Shown here: positions 7,055 to 13,701 of the stretch, piece after piece | Layout of the letters: every line of letters begins with the position of its first letter | Numbering within the stretch: the first letter of the stretch is position 1 | From: Vicinamibacterales bacterium | GTDB lineage: Bacteria; Acidobacteriota; Vicinamibacteria; Vicinamibacterales; UBA2999 | Assembly (NCBI GenBank): GCA_030680175.1 | Contig: JAUXWO010000100.1 | Coordinates: forward strand, 1-33,509 | Reading direction: 5' to 3' | Length of the DNA stretch: 33,509 bases | Position numbers and translations under genes: made by a program | The notes under the pieces: model-generated | What the model was told of the DNA's origin: nothing | Database searches by the model: none | The model's input: the letters and a program-made list of their open reading frames with translations, nothing else

Positions 7055-8746
7055 CTACCGCGCGCCCGTCATCGTCTTCGTCAGCCACAGGCCCAGGGCC
7101 GAGGTGACGCCGGTGGCCAGCTCGCGCCCGGCGAGCGTGCCGTACTCGCTCACTTCGCCGGTCGTGGCGATCACGAGCAGGTGATTCACCCCCGGCGCGA
7201 TCACGATGTCCACGCCGCCGTTGCGGCGCCGCGCGCGTGCGAGCTCGGCCAGGCGCTCGGCATGGGACGCCCTCACCTGCGTGTCGAGGGCGCCCTGCAG
7301 CACCAGGATCGGCTGGCGCACGTCCCGCATCACCCGCGCGGGGTCGAAGGCGAGGAAGCTCTGGAACCAGGCGTTGTCGGCCTGCTCCCGCACATCGTCG
7401 GGCACGCCCTCCCAGCTGCCGCCCTCGAGCACGGCCGCGTGAATCTGCTGCTGGAGCGCGACCTTCGCCGTCGCCTCGGCCTCCGGCGCCTTGGTGAGCG
7501 CCAGCACATGGGCCTGCTGTTCGAGGATGAGTTCGGCGCCCGTGGACGAGGCCCCGGCGAGCAGCGCGAGCGCGGCGATCCGCCGGTCGCGCGCGGCCGC
7601 CAGCATCCCGACCCAGGCGCCTTCGCTGTGGCCCACCACCGCGATGCGGCGGCGGTCCACCTCGCGCCGGCGCTGCCGGTCCAGGTAGGCGACGACGGCC
7701 CGCACGTCTTCGGCGTAGTCGGCGAGCGTGGCCGAATCCGGCCGCCCGCCGCTCTGGCCGACCCCCCGCTTATCGTAGCGGACGACGACGAAGCCGGCGG
7801 CAACGAGCTCGCGGGCGAGCAGGCCGAGGACGGGGATGCCGGCCGCAAAGCCGTCGCGATCGGTCGGGCCCGACCCGCCGACGATGACGACGGCGGGCAG
7901 CGGGCGGATGGGGCCGGGCGGGCGGGTGATCGTGCCGGCGAGATTGAAGCCGTTGCCGGGGATCCGGATCGCCTCGTCGCCCTCGATGGAGAACGACGTC
8001 GTCCGCGTGGCGGCCGAGGCGATGTCCTCGCGGGCCAGCTCGAGTCCCTGCGCCGGGACGCTCAGCCGCAGCAGGCGCCCCTCGGGGTCCGCCCAGACGC
8101 TGATCGCCAGCTCGCCGGCCGGGTTGTCGATGACGAGCGAGTAGCGCGTGGCGTCGATGGCGCGCTGCGGCGTGTCGATGCGCTCGGGCGCGAGCGCCGT
8201 GACGCGCATCGCGAGCTCCGCCTGCGGCGCGATGTAGCCGCGCAGTTCGGTGCCGACGGTGCTGCCGACGAGGCGGCGCGCCAGCGCCGCGTACGATCCG
8301 AAGAACGTGTTGGGGAGCGCAATGGCATCCGCGCTGACGTCGTCGATCTTCTCGGTGGTGGTCTCGCCGGTGGTGATGGCGTTGATGGCCTTGCCGTCCG
8401 CAAACGTCGTCTCGAGGCGGACGGCCGTGCCGCGGATCGACCCTTCGATCGAGAGCCGCGTGGGCCGCCAGGCGCGGTCGTACTCGATGCTGGCGCGGTC
8501 GGAGACGACGTCGATGGGCCTGCCCTGCCGGCTCGTGCCGCGCACCGCCCAGCCGTCGGGGAGCTGCACGACGGTGACGTCCTCGCGGCCGATCGGGTTC
8601 GCGCCGAGGAACACGATGTAGCTGGCGGCGTCGGTCGGCGGGGCGGCGGCGGCCGGTGCCGGCTGGGCCGCCAGCGGGGCCGCAAGGGCCGTCACGAGGG
8701 CCGTCACGAGGGCCAGAGCGCCGGGCAGTCTCTGAAGGCGTATCAT
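7055..8746 (-). CDS. Secreted alpha/beta hydrolase with N-terminal beta domain
   Basis: A 563-residue protein with a cleavable signal peptide (about 1-28, ending LAAQPA). Residues about 40-250 form a beta-rich domain of the kind that precedes several periplasmic hydrolases. Residues about 260-563 are an alpha/beta hydrolase: VVIVGGSGPTDRDG (287-299, oxyanion region), RYDKRGVGQS (323-332), nucleophile Ser374 in GHSEG, Asp488 in LQGALDTQV and His522 in GVNHLL complete the triad. Probably an exported esterase or peptidase of the dienelactone-hydrolase/S9-like group; substrate unknown. The signal peptide contains a 12-bp tandem duplication (two LVTA copies). The ATG at 8746 has a GAGG about 6 nt upstream. 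Its start is divergent from ygfZ, with a heptamer array in the spacer. Confidence 0.88.
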   Translation of the reverse strand: MIRLQRLPGALALVTALVTALAAPLAAQPAPAAAAPPTDAASYIVFLGANPIGREDVTVVQLPDGWAVRGTSRQGRPIDVVSDRASIEYDRAWRPTRLSIEGSIRGTAVRLETTFADGKAINAITTGETTTEKIDDVSADAIALPNTFFGSYAALARRLVGSTVGTELRGYIAPQAELAMRVTALAPERIDTPQRAIDATRYSLVIDNPAGELAISVWADPEGRLLRLSVPAQGLELAREDIASAATRTTSFSIEGDEAIRIPGNGFNLAGTITRPPGPIRPLPAVVIVGGSGPTDRDGFAAGIPVLGLLARELVAAGFVVVRYDKRGVGQSGGRPDSATLADYAEDVRAVVAYLDRQRRREVDRRRIAVVGHSEGAWVGMLAAARDRRIAALALLAGASSTGAELILEQQAHVLALTKAPEAEATAKVALQQQIHAAVLEGGSWEGVPDDVREQADNAWFQSFLAFDPARVMRDVRQPILVLQGALDTQVRASHAERLAELARARRRNGGVDIVIAPGVNHLLVIATTGEVSEYGTLAGRELATGVTSALGLWLTKTMTGAR

Positions 8747-8770
8747 GCGATCCTCAGCTTAACGGAGGTG

Positions 8771-8830
8771 AGCCGAAAGCTGATAACCGAGAGCTGACAG
8801 CCGAGAGCTGACAGCCGAGAGCCGAAAGCC
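8771..8830. repeat. Heptamer array AGCYGAN, eight units
   Basis: Eight consecutive 7-bp units (AGCCGAA, AGCTGAT, AACCGAG, AGCTGAC, AGCCGAG, AGCTGAC, AGCCGAG, AGCCGAA) plus a partial one fill the divergent spacer between the alpha/beta hydrolase and ygfZ. The same unit occurs at 9876-9903 in reverse orientation, at 9971-10005 and at 25170-25278. Confidence 0.85.
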
Positions 8831-8849
8831 CCCAGCGAAGTCCCCGTAT

Positions 8850-9857
8850 ATGTTCAGCGACGACGGCTACCGCGCCCTTCATGCTGCCGCCGGGCTGGTG
8901 CAGCCCGTCGACCGGAGCGTGATCCGCGTCGGCGGCGCCGACCGCGCCACCTGGCTGCAAGGCCTGCTCACCAATGACATCGCCGCGCTCGGGCCCGGCA
9001 CCGGCTGCTATGCGGCCTGGCTCACGCCGCAGGGCCGCATGATCACGGACATGCACGTGCTCGAGACGGGCGAGGCCCTCTGGCTGGACGTGCCCGCCGC
9101 GCTGGCGGCCGCGCTGGCCGCCCGGCTCGACGGGATGGTCTTCGCCGAGGACGTCTCGGTGGCCGATCTCGGCGGGAGCCTGGCCGCGATCGGCGTGCAT
9201 GGCCCGACGGCAGCCCCGGTGTTCGCCGCCGCGTGTGGCGGCGTGATCACGGCCGCTGAGCTTCAGGCGTGGCAGGCGTACCAGCATGCGGAGATCGCGC
9301 TCGAAGGCGGGCCTGTGCGCGTGGTGCACCTGGCGGCGTACGGCGTGCCCGGCTACGTCGTCTACGCGGACCCCGGCCGTCTCGCGACGCTGGTGGCGCG
9401 GCTCAGTGCCGCCGGGGCCGTGACCGTCCCCGAGGAGACGGCGGAGGTCGCGCGCATCGAGGCCGGCCGGCCGCGCTTTCTCGTGGACATGGACGAGCAC
9501 ACGATCCCGCTGGAGGCCGGCATCGAACACGAGGCCATCTCGTTCACCAAGGGGTGTTATGTCGGCCAGGAGGTCGTCATCCGCGTCATGCACCGCGGCG
9601 GCGGCCGCGTGGCGAAGAAGCTTGTCGGCCTGGCGTTCGCGGGGACTGCGGTGCCGAAGGCCGGCGCGGTCGTGCGTGCCGGCGGCCGCGACGTCGGCGC
9701 GCTGACGAGCGCCGCGCTGTCGCCGCGGCTCGGCCGTGCCGTTGCGCTGGCGTACGTGCACCGTGACTTCACCGAGCCCGGCACGGCCGTGGAGGTCGCC
9801 GCCGGCGACGCGCCCCTGGCCGCCGTCGTGCACCGGACGCCGTTCATGGGGACATGA
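8850..9857 (+). CDS. ygfZ: YgfZ-type folate-binding tRNA-modification/Fe-S protein
   Basis: A 335-residue member of the YgfZ/GcvT-like folate-binding family, which supports Fe-S enzymes such as the tRNA methylthiotransferase MiaB. The signature KGCYVGQEVV (234-243) with the conserved Cys236 is intact. The N-terminus shows the family pattern with WLQGLLTNDI (35-44) and a LTPQGRMITDM segment (58-68). Length matches the family. ATG at 8850; I see no Shine-Dalgarno. The gene is bracketed by inverted NGCYGAN heptamer arrays (8771-8830 and 9876-9903). The following gene is separated by 266 bp, so it is probably transcribed alone. Confidence 0.9.
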   Translation: MFSDDGYRALHAAAGLVQPVDRSVIRVGGADRATWLQGLLTNDIAALGPGTGCYAAWLTPQGRMITDMHVLETGEALWLDVPAALAAALAARLDGMVFAEDVSVADLGGSLAAIGVHGPTAAPVFAAACGGVITAAELQAWQAYQHAEIALEGGPVRVVHLAAYGVPGYVVYADPGRLATLVARLSAAGAVTVPEETAEVARIEAGRPRFLVDMDEHTIPLEAGIEHEAISFTKGCYVGQEVVIRVMHRGGGRVAKKLVGLAFAGTAVPKAGAVVRAGGRDVGALTSAALSPRLGRAVALAYVHRDFTEPGTAVEVAAGDAPLAAVVHRTPFMGT

Positions 9858-9875
9858 GCACGAGGCTCTCCGGCC

Positions 9876-9903
9876 TTCGGCTGTCAGCTCTTGGTTCTCG
9901 GCA
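9876..9903. repeat. Inverted heptamer array downstream of ygfZ
   Basis: Four 7-bp units of the NGCYGAN family read on the minus strand (AGCCGAA, AGCTGAC, AACCAAG, TGCCGAG order from the left), 19 bp after the ygfZ stop. It is in the opposite orientation to the array upstream of ygfZ. Confidence 0.65.
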
Positions 9904-9970
9904 CGTGTTGTCACGCCGGCTTGCGCCAGTAGCCGTGCGTGAGCAGGTGTTCAGTCGCTGTTGGCTGTTC

Positions 9971-10005
9971 GCCGATAGCCGATAGCCGATAGCCGATAGC
10001 CGAGA
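9971..10005. repeat. Heptamer array GCCGATA x4 plus GCCGAGA
   Basis: Five uninterrupted 7-bp units upstream of the first LecA-like gene. Same unit family as 8771-8830 and 25170-25278. The rest of the 9858-10123 spacer shows no convincing gene. Confidence 0.9.
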
Positions 10006-10123
10006 GTCCTGCCCCGTCCTGACGGAAGCCCGGCAGCACGAGGCCGGCGGCCGCGTGCGACCAGAATCGCGGCCGGTTGTGAGGGGTGGCCGCTGGTGTC
10101 GGGTTTGCATTTGAGAGAGCACC

Positions 10124-11029
10124 ATGGCTCTCATCCCATTCAGCGGCTCGTCGCACCTCCGCGTGGCGGCGTTCGCCCTCGTCCTCCTTGCACTGGTGAC
10201 CGGGGCGGCCGAGGCCCAGCGCCAGCGCGTCGGCATCCACGTCGGCACCGCGATCCTCGCCGGCGAGTTCGAGGATCTCCAGAGCGACACGATCTACCTT
10301 CGCGTGTCGCTCCACGACCAGCGGCGCATCCCGCTCGGCAACGTCTTCATGATGGACTTCACCGACGAGCGGCTCGCGCCGACACGCGAGGAAGTGGCCG
10401 AAGCCAACGACGGCCAGACCGGGGGCGCGCTTCGGTGGCACCTGCTGGTGCTGCGCTCGGGCGAGCGCGTCAAGGGGCGGCTCCTCGCCATCGAGGGCGG
10501 CCCGGGGTCGGCAAAGACCCAGGACCTGCGCATCGTCACATTCGGCGGGGCGGACGGCCACATCCGCCAGTACGAGGCCACCGACGTCGCGCGCGTCTAC
10601 ATGCGGGTGATCCAGTTCAGAGGGGACGCGTCTTCCCAGCCGGCCCCCGGCCCGGCTCGCGACGCCGGTATCGTCACCGCGCTGCCGCTCGGCGGCGACG
10701 TGCGGTGGGTCTCGACGGCGCTCATGGTGCGTCAGGGTGAGCCCGTCGAGTTCCTGGTCAAGGGTGAGGTGCAGTTGTCGCGGGAACGGAACGACCTGGC
10801 GGGGCCGGCCGGCTCGCTGCTCGGGGAGCGATCGTCCAGGGCCACGATGCCGGACGAACTCCTCGGCGCGCTCATCGGACGGATCGGGAGCGGCGAGCCG
10901 TTCGGGATCGGCAATCAGTCCCGCATCGTCATGCCGGAGTCGGGCGAGCTGTTTCTCGGCGTGAACGACGACGACCACGCCGACAACACCGGGCGCTTCA
11001 CCGTCGTCATCACGCGGCAGCCGCAGTAG
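10124..11029 (+). CDS. Secreted protein with LecA/PA-IL-like C-terminal domain (paralog 1)
   Basis: A 301-residue exported protein; signal peptide about 1-31 ends GAAEAQ. Two successive beta-type repeats follow: residues about 34-85 (G.ILAGEFEDL...IYLRVSLHDQRR) and about 106-165 (LRSGERVKGRLLAIEGGPGS). Residues about 190-298 resemble the PA-I galactophilic lectin fold: WVSTALMVRQGEPVEF, GPAGS, LLGALIGRIG, EPFGIG, then GELFLGVNDDDHADNTGRF, where an Asp/Asn-rich loop could bind calcium and sugar as in LecA. This is a pattern match only. ATG with GAGAG upstream. A paralog lies at 11521-12366 with the same layout, so this is a local duplication with a Nudix gene in between. Likely cell-surface or periplasmic; ligand unknown. 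Confidence 0.7.
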   Translation: MALIPFSGSSHLRVAAFALVLLALVTGAAEAQRQRVGIHVGTAILAGEFEDLQSDTIYLRVSLHDQRRIPLGNVFMMDFTDERLAPTREEVAEANDGQTGGALRWHLLVLRSGERVKGRLLAIEGGPGSAKTQDLRIVTFGGADGHIRQYEATDVARVYMRVIQFRGDASSQPAPGPARDAGIVTALPLGGDVRWVSTALMVRQGEPVEFLVKGEVQLSRERNDLAGPAGSLLGERSSRATMPDELLGALIGRIGSGEPFGIGNQSRIVMPESGELFLGVNDDDHADNTGRFTVVITRQPQ

Positions 11030-11049
11030 CCGCAGCGGAATCGACCGGG

Positions 11050-11055
11050 TACACT
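11050..11055 (+). promoter_or_regulatory. Candidate -10 box TACACT, leaderless start of Nudix gene
   Basis: TACACT ends 6 nt before the GTG at 11062. There is no Shine-Dalgarno in the 6 nt between them, so a leaderless transcript is likely if this box is used. Confidence 0.4.
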
Positions 11056-11061
11056 GGCGAC

Positions 11062-11445
11062 GTGCCCGCGCCCACCGTCGTTGTCGCTGCCGTCATCGAG
11101 CGCGACGGATGCTTCCTCGTTACGCTCCGCCAGGCCGGCTCGCACCTGGCGGACCACTGGGAGTTCCCGGGCGGGAAGGTGGATCCTGCGGAATCCCACG
11201 CCGAGGCGCTGCGCCGGGAGTTGCACGAGGAACTCGACATCGTGGCTGAGGTGGGGGGGCTGCTGCACTCGGTGACGCACGCGTACTCCGAGCGCACGGT
11301 CGAGCTGCACTTCTATCGGTGTGTGTTCGAGGGCGACGCCAAACCCATGATGGGACAGGAGATGCGGTGGGTATCGCGCGCCGATCTCGGCGGGCTGCCG
11401 TTCCCCGAGGCGGACCGGGACCTGATTGCCGTGCTGTCGAGCTGA
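11062..11445 (+). CDS. MutT-type Nudix hydrolase
   Basis: A 127-residue Nudix protein, the usual size for MutT/NudG-type nucleotide pyrophosphatases that remove oxidised or modified nucleoside triphosphates. The Nudix box is complete from GGKVDPAE through REL and HEEL (about 37-58): G5xE7xREUxEE; the usual final Gly is Asp. WEFPGGKVDP and the C-terminal MRWVSRADL match MutT-like enzymes. GTG start with TACACT 6 nt upstream. It sits between two LecA-like paralogs and close to a MutY-like gene on the opposite strand, so two 8-oxoguanine-type repair genes are neighbours. The TGA stop lies in a CTGACCCC repeat. Exact nucleotide specificity cannot be told. Confidence 0.88.
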   Translation: MPAPTVVVAAVIERDGCFLVTLRQAGSHLADHWEFPGGKVDPAESHAEALRRELHEELDIVAEVGGLLHSVTHAYSERTVELHFYRCVFEGDAKPMMGQEMRWVSRADLGGLPFPEADRDLIAVLSS

Positions 11446-11506
11446 CCCCGAGTGCACAGTCTGATTCACCCATTCGTGTCAGGATGGAATCTGACCCCCA
11501 GTGCAT
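11442..11506. repeat. Near-duplicate CTGACCCC-AGTGCA elements
   Basis: CTGACCCCGAGTGCAC at 11442-11457 and CTGACCCCCAGTGCAT at 11491-11506 are direct near-copies 49 bp apart. The first contains the Nudix stop codon. CTGACCCC is also the arm end of the palindrome at 5341-5371, so these may be decayed members of the same element family. Confidence 0.55.
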
Positions 11507-11507
11507 C

Positions 11508-11514
11508 AGGAGAG
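11508..11514 (+). promoter_or_regulatory. Ribosome-binding site AGGAGAG setting the GTG start at 11521
   Basis: AGGAGAG lies 6 nt before GTG 11521. It favours that codon over the in-frame ATG at 11452, which would place repeat sequence before the signal peptide, and over ATG 11530. Confidence 0.7.
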
Positions 11515-11520
11515 ATACAA

Positions 11521-12366
11521 GTGTTCAGAATGATTGCGGCCGCCCTCATCGTGGTGGCCTCGGCTGCTGTGCCCGCCCTCGCCCAGGACCGGGTCACCGT
11601 CGTCATGCGCGACGGCGAGCGGGTCTCGGGCCTCTTCGAAGACCGCGTCACCGAGACGTTCTACATTCGCGCCAGCCAGAACGACCAGCGGCGTCTGTCG
11701 ATCGCCCAGGTGGCCGTGATTGACGTCGGTGGCGATGGCCAGAACCTGCCCGCGGCGGAACTGGCGATGGCGGTCGGCGCCGACCACATCCTCGTGCCCC
11801 GCAACGGCGCCCCCGTGCGCGGCCGCTTCATGGACGTCGTGGGCGGCCCCGGATCGGCCCTGCCGAACCAGCCGCGCATCGTGCACTTCCGCGCCGCGAG
11901 CGGCGAGGAGCGCCGCCTGCCGATGGGCGAGGTGGCGCGGTTGTACCTCGGCAACGTTCCGAAGCCGGCAGACCCGACGGTCACGGCGCCGCTGGACCTG
12001 CCCGGCAACACCGTGCGCGTGGCGGGCAATGCCGACTGGGTCGCCACGGGCGTGACGGTGCGCCGCGGTGACCGGGTGACGTTCGGCGCGAAGGGCGAGA
12101 TCGGCCTCTCGGCCGCGGCCGACGATGTGGCCAGCCCGGACGGATCGCTGCAGGGCCGCCGGTCGCCGGCCACGGTCATGCCCGGTGTGCTGACGGGCGC
12201 GCTGATCGGCATGGTGGGCATGTCGCCCCCGTTCGCCATCGGCAGCCAGGGCACGCCGTTGCTGATGCCGGCCGACGGCCAGATCTTCCTGCGGGTGAAC
12301 GACGACAACGTCGCGGACAACCGCGGCGAGTTCGTCGTGACCATCACGCGCAGCGGCGGACGCTAG
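11521..12366 (+). CDS. Secreted protein with LecA/PA-IL-like C-terminal domain (paralog 2)
   Basis: A 281-residue exported protein (GTG start; signal peptide about 1-23, ending PALAQ). It repeats the architecture of 10124-11029: a first beta repeat (RDGERVSGLFEDR...FYIRASQNDQRR), a second (RNGAPVRGRFMDVVGGPGS) and a LecA-like domain (WVATGVTVRRGDRVTF, GSLQGRRS, LTGALIGMVG, PPFAIG, IFLRVNDDNVADNRGEF). The shared blocks DQRR, GGPGS, GALIG and VNDD..ADN.G.F show that the two are paralogs. Asp/Asn residues in the last loop are kept, so metal or sugar binding is possible. It converges on the MutY-like gene with a hairpin between the two stops. Function unknown. Confidence 0.72.
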   Translation: MFRMIAAALIVVASAAVPALAQDRVTVVMRDGERVSGLFEDRVTETFYIRASQNDQRRLSIAQVAVIDVGGDGQNLPAAELAMAVGADHILVPRNGAPVRGRFMDVVGGPGSALPNQPRIVHFRAASGEERRLPMGEVARLYLGNVPKPADPTVTAPLDLPGNTVRVAGNADWVATGVTVRRGDRVTFGAKGEIGLSAAADDVASPDGSLQGRRSPATVMPGVLTGALIGMVGMSPPFAIGSQGTPLLMPADGQIFLRVNDDNVADNRGEFVVTITRSGGR

Positions 12367-12384
12367 TCAACAGTGCGACGGCCT

Positions 12385-12418
12385 CGTAGGTCGCGTGGGG
12401 GTTCCCGCGCGGCCTACG
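12385..12418. terminator. Bidirectional terminator-like hairpin
   Basis: Arms 12385-12399 and 12404-12418 pair over 15 bp (two as G-U) around a GGTT loop. It lies between the converging LecA-like and MutY-like genes and overlaps the last codons of the latter (stop 12414-12416). There is no T-tract, so it may act as a bidirectional hairpin barrier. Confidence 0.55.
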
Positions 12419-13121
12419 GACGCCGCTTGCGCGCGACCGTCCTGCACATCCGGCGCATCGGGCAGGCGGGGCACCGCGGCGCGCGGGCGGTGCAGACGGT
12501 GGCGCCAAAATCCATCAGCGCCTGGTTGAAGTCGAAGGCGTGGCGGTGGGACACCATCACCTCCGAGATCGCCCACAGCCGTTTCGTCATCGCATGACTC
12601 TTCGGCTCCCCCTTCGCGACAAACACCCGGAACAGCACACGCACCACGTTGGTGTCGAGGATGGCCGCCCGCTGGCGGAAGGCGAAGCTGCGGATCGCGC
12701 CCGCGGTGTAGGCGCCGATCCCCTTGAACGACAGCAGCGTTTCCTGATCCGACGGCAGTTCGCCGCCGTACTTCTCCACGGCTTCGCGCGCGATTGAGTG
12801 CAGGCGCCGGGGCCGGATGTTGTACCCGAGCGGGTACCACGTCTCGGTGACCTCTTCGACGTCGGCGGAGGCGAGCGCCTCGAACGTCGGGTACTTGTCG
12901 AGCCACTCGTGGTACTTGGGCAGCACGCGGTCCACCTGCGTCTGCTGCAGCATGATCTCCGACACGAGGATGTGGTACGGGCTGTCGGTCGTCCGCCACG
13001 GCAGGTCGCGCCCGTGCCGGCGGTACCAGGCCAGCAGGTTGCGGCGGAAGCGCTGACGGGCAGCGGGCGGGGGCAGCGGGGGGGCGGCGGCCTTGCGGGT
13101 CCGCGCGCGCGTCGTGGGCAT
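12414..13121 (-). CDS. mutY: MutY/Nth-family adenine (or thymine) glycosylase lacking the C-terminal domain
   Basis: A 235-residue HhH-GPD DNA glycosylase. MutY features are SEIMLQQTQVD with catalytic Glu55, the helix-hairpin-helix FKGIGAYTAGAI (132-143), catalytic Asp156 in AILDTNVVRVL, FNQALMDFGATVC and the iron-sulfur cluster cysteines 210, 217, 220, 226 (C-x6-C-x2-C-x5-C). E. coli MutY is about 350 residues with a C-terminal Nudix-like domain that recognises 8-oxoguanine. Here that domain is absent and the protein ends soon after the cluster. It could be a short A:8-oxoG glycosylase or a mismatch glycosylase like archaeal Mig. The N-terminal 22 residues are Arg/Ala/Pro-rich. Its start is divergent from the adenosyltransferase gene, 40 bp apart. 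Fold certain, base specificity not. Confidence 0.85.
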   Translation of the reverse strand: MPTTRARTRKAAAPPLPPPAARQRFRRNLLAWYRRHGRDLPWRTTDSPYHILVSEIMLQQTQVDRVLPKYHEWLDKYPTFEALASADVEEVTETWYPLGYNIRPRRLHSIAREAVEKYGGELPSDQETLLSFKGIGAYTAGAIRSFAFRQRAAILDTNVVRVLFRVFVAKGEPKSHAMTKRLWAISEVMVSHRHAFDFNQALMDFGATVCTARAPRCPACPMRRMCRTVARKRRP

Positions 13122-13146
13122 CAGGAAGGGGACCGAGTCGAGCCGG

Positions 13147-13152
13147 TATAAT
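13147..13152 (+). promoter_or_regulatory. Perfect -10 box TATAAT, leaderless start
   Basis: A consensus TATAAT ends 9 nt before GTG 13162 with no Shine-Dalgarno between. Transcription would begin at or within a few bases of the start codon. It probably drives the adenosyltransferase-hpnCDE operon. No TTGACA-like -35 is seen at 16-18 nt. Confidence 0.55.
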
Positions 13153-13161
13153 TGCCGTCTG

Positions 13162-13701
13162 GTGAAAATCTACACGAAGACGGGCGACGAGGGTGAGACC
13201 AGTCTGTTTGACGGGACCCGCGTGGCCAAGACGCACCCGCGCGTGATGGCCTACGGCGAGGTCGACGAGCTCAACGCGTGCCTGGGCCTCGCCCGGGCAG
13301 CCGGGCTCGACGACGAGCTCACCGGCATGGTCGTGCACCTCCAGCGCGATCTGTTCGCGCTTGGCGCCCGGCTGGCCGATCCCCGCCACAAGATCGCCGA
13401 CCGCGTCGCCAAGGCCGTCATCGGCGACGAGGACATCACCCGGCTGGAGGGGTGGATCGACCACCTCGAGGCCGGGCTCGAGCCGCTCCGCCACTTCATC
13501 CTGGCCGGCGGGTCGCAGGGCGGCGCCACGCTGCACCTCGCGCGCACGGTGTCGCGGCGTGCCGAGCGCGCGGTGCTGCTGCTCGGTCCGGACGCGGTGG
13601 AGCCGGTCGTACGCATCTACCTGAACCGGCTGTCGGATCTCCTCTTCGTCATGGCACGCGCCGCCAATCACCGCGCTGGTGTGATCGACGCCGTGTGGTA
13701 G
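13162..13701 (+). CDS. PduO-type ATP:cob(I)alamin adenosyltransferase
   Basis: A 179-residue enzyme that adenosylates cob(I)alamin to form adenosylcobalamin. Signature blocks are present: YTKTGDEGETSLFDG (4-18) at the N-terminus, AYGEVDELNACLG (30-42), FILAGGSQGGATLHLART near 112-129, SRRAERAV, and YLNRLSDLLFVMAR toward the C-terminus; these form the ATP- and cobalamin-binding face of the trimeric PduO/MMAB family. GTG 13162 gives the family's usual N-terminus, and the upstream TATAAT supports it. Its last 7 nt overlap the hpnC start, so it is first in an operon with squalene genes. No cobalamin-dependent enzyme is in the window. Confidence 0.93.
   Translation: MKIYTKTGDEGETSLFDGTRVAKTHPRVMAYGEVDELNACLGLARAAGLDDELTGMVVHLQRDLFALGARLADPRHKIADRVAKAVIGDEDITRLEGWIDHLEAGLEPLRHFILAGGSQGGATLHLARTVSRRAERAVLLLGPDAVEPVVRIYLNRLSDLLFVMARAANHRAGVIDAVW

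Noticed and set aside
6968-8797. 609-residue plus-strand frame
   Set aside because: Antisense to the alpha/beta hydrolase, whose catalytic triad and signal peptide are clear.
9911-10978. 355-residue minus-strand frame ending in HGYWRKPA
   Set aside because: It is opposite the LecA-like gene and runs through the heptamer array. The short ending looked distinctive, but nothing supports it as a gene.
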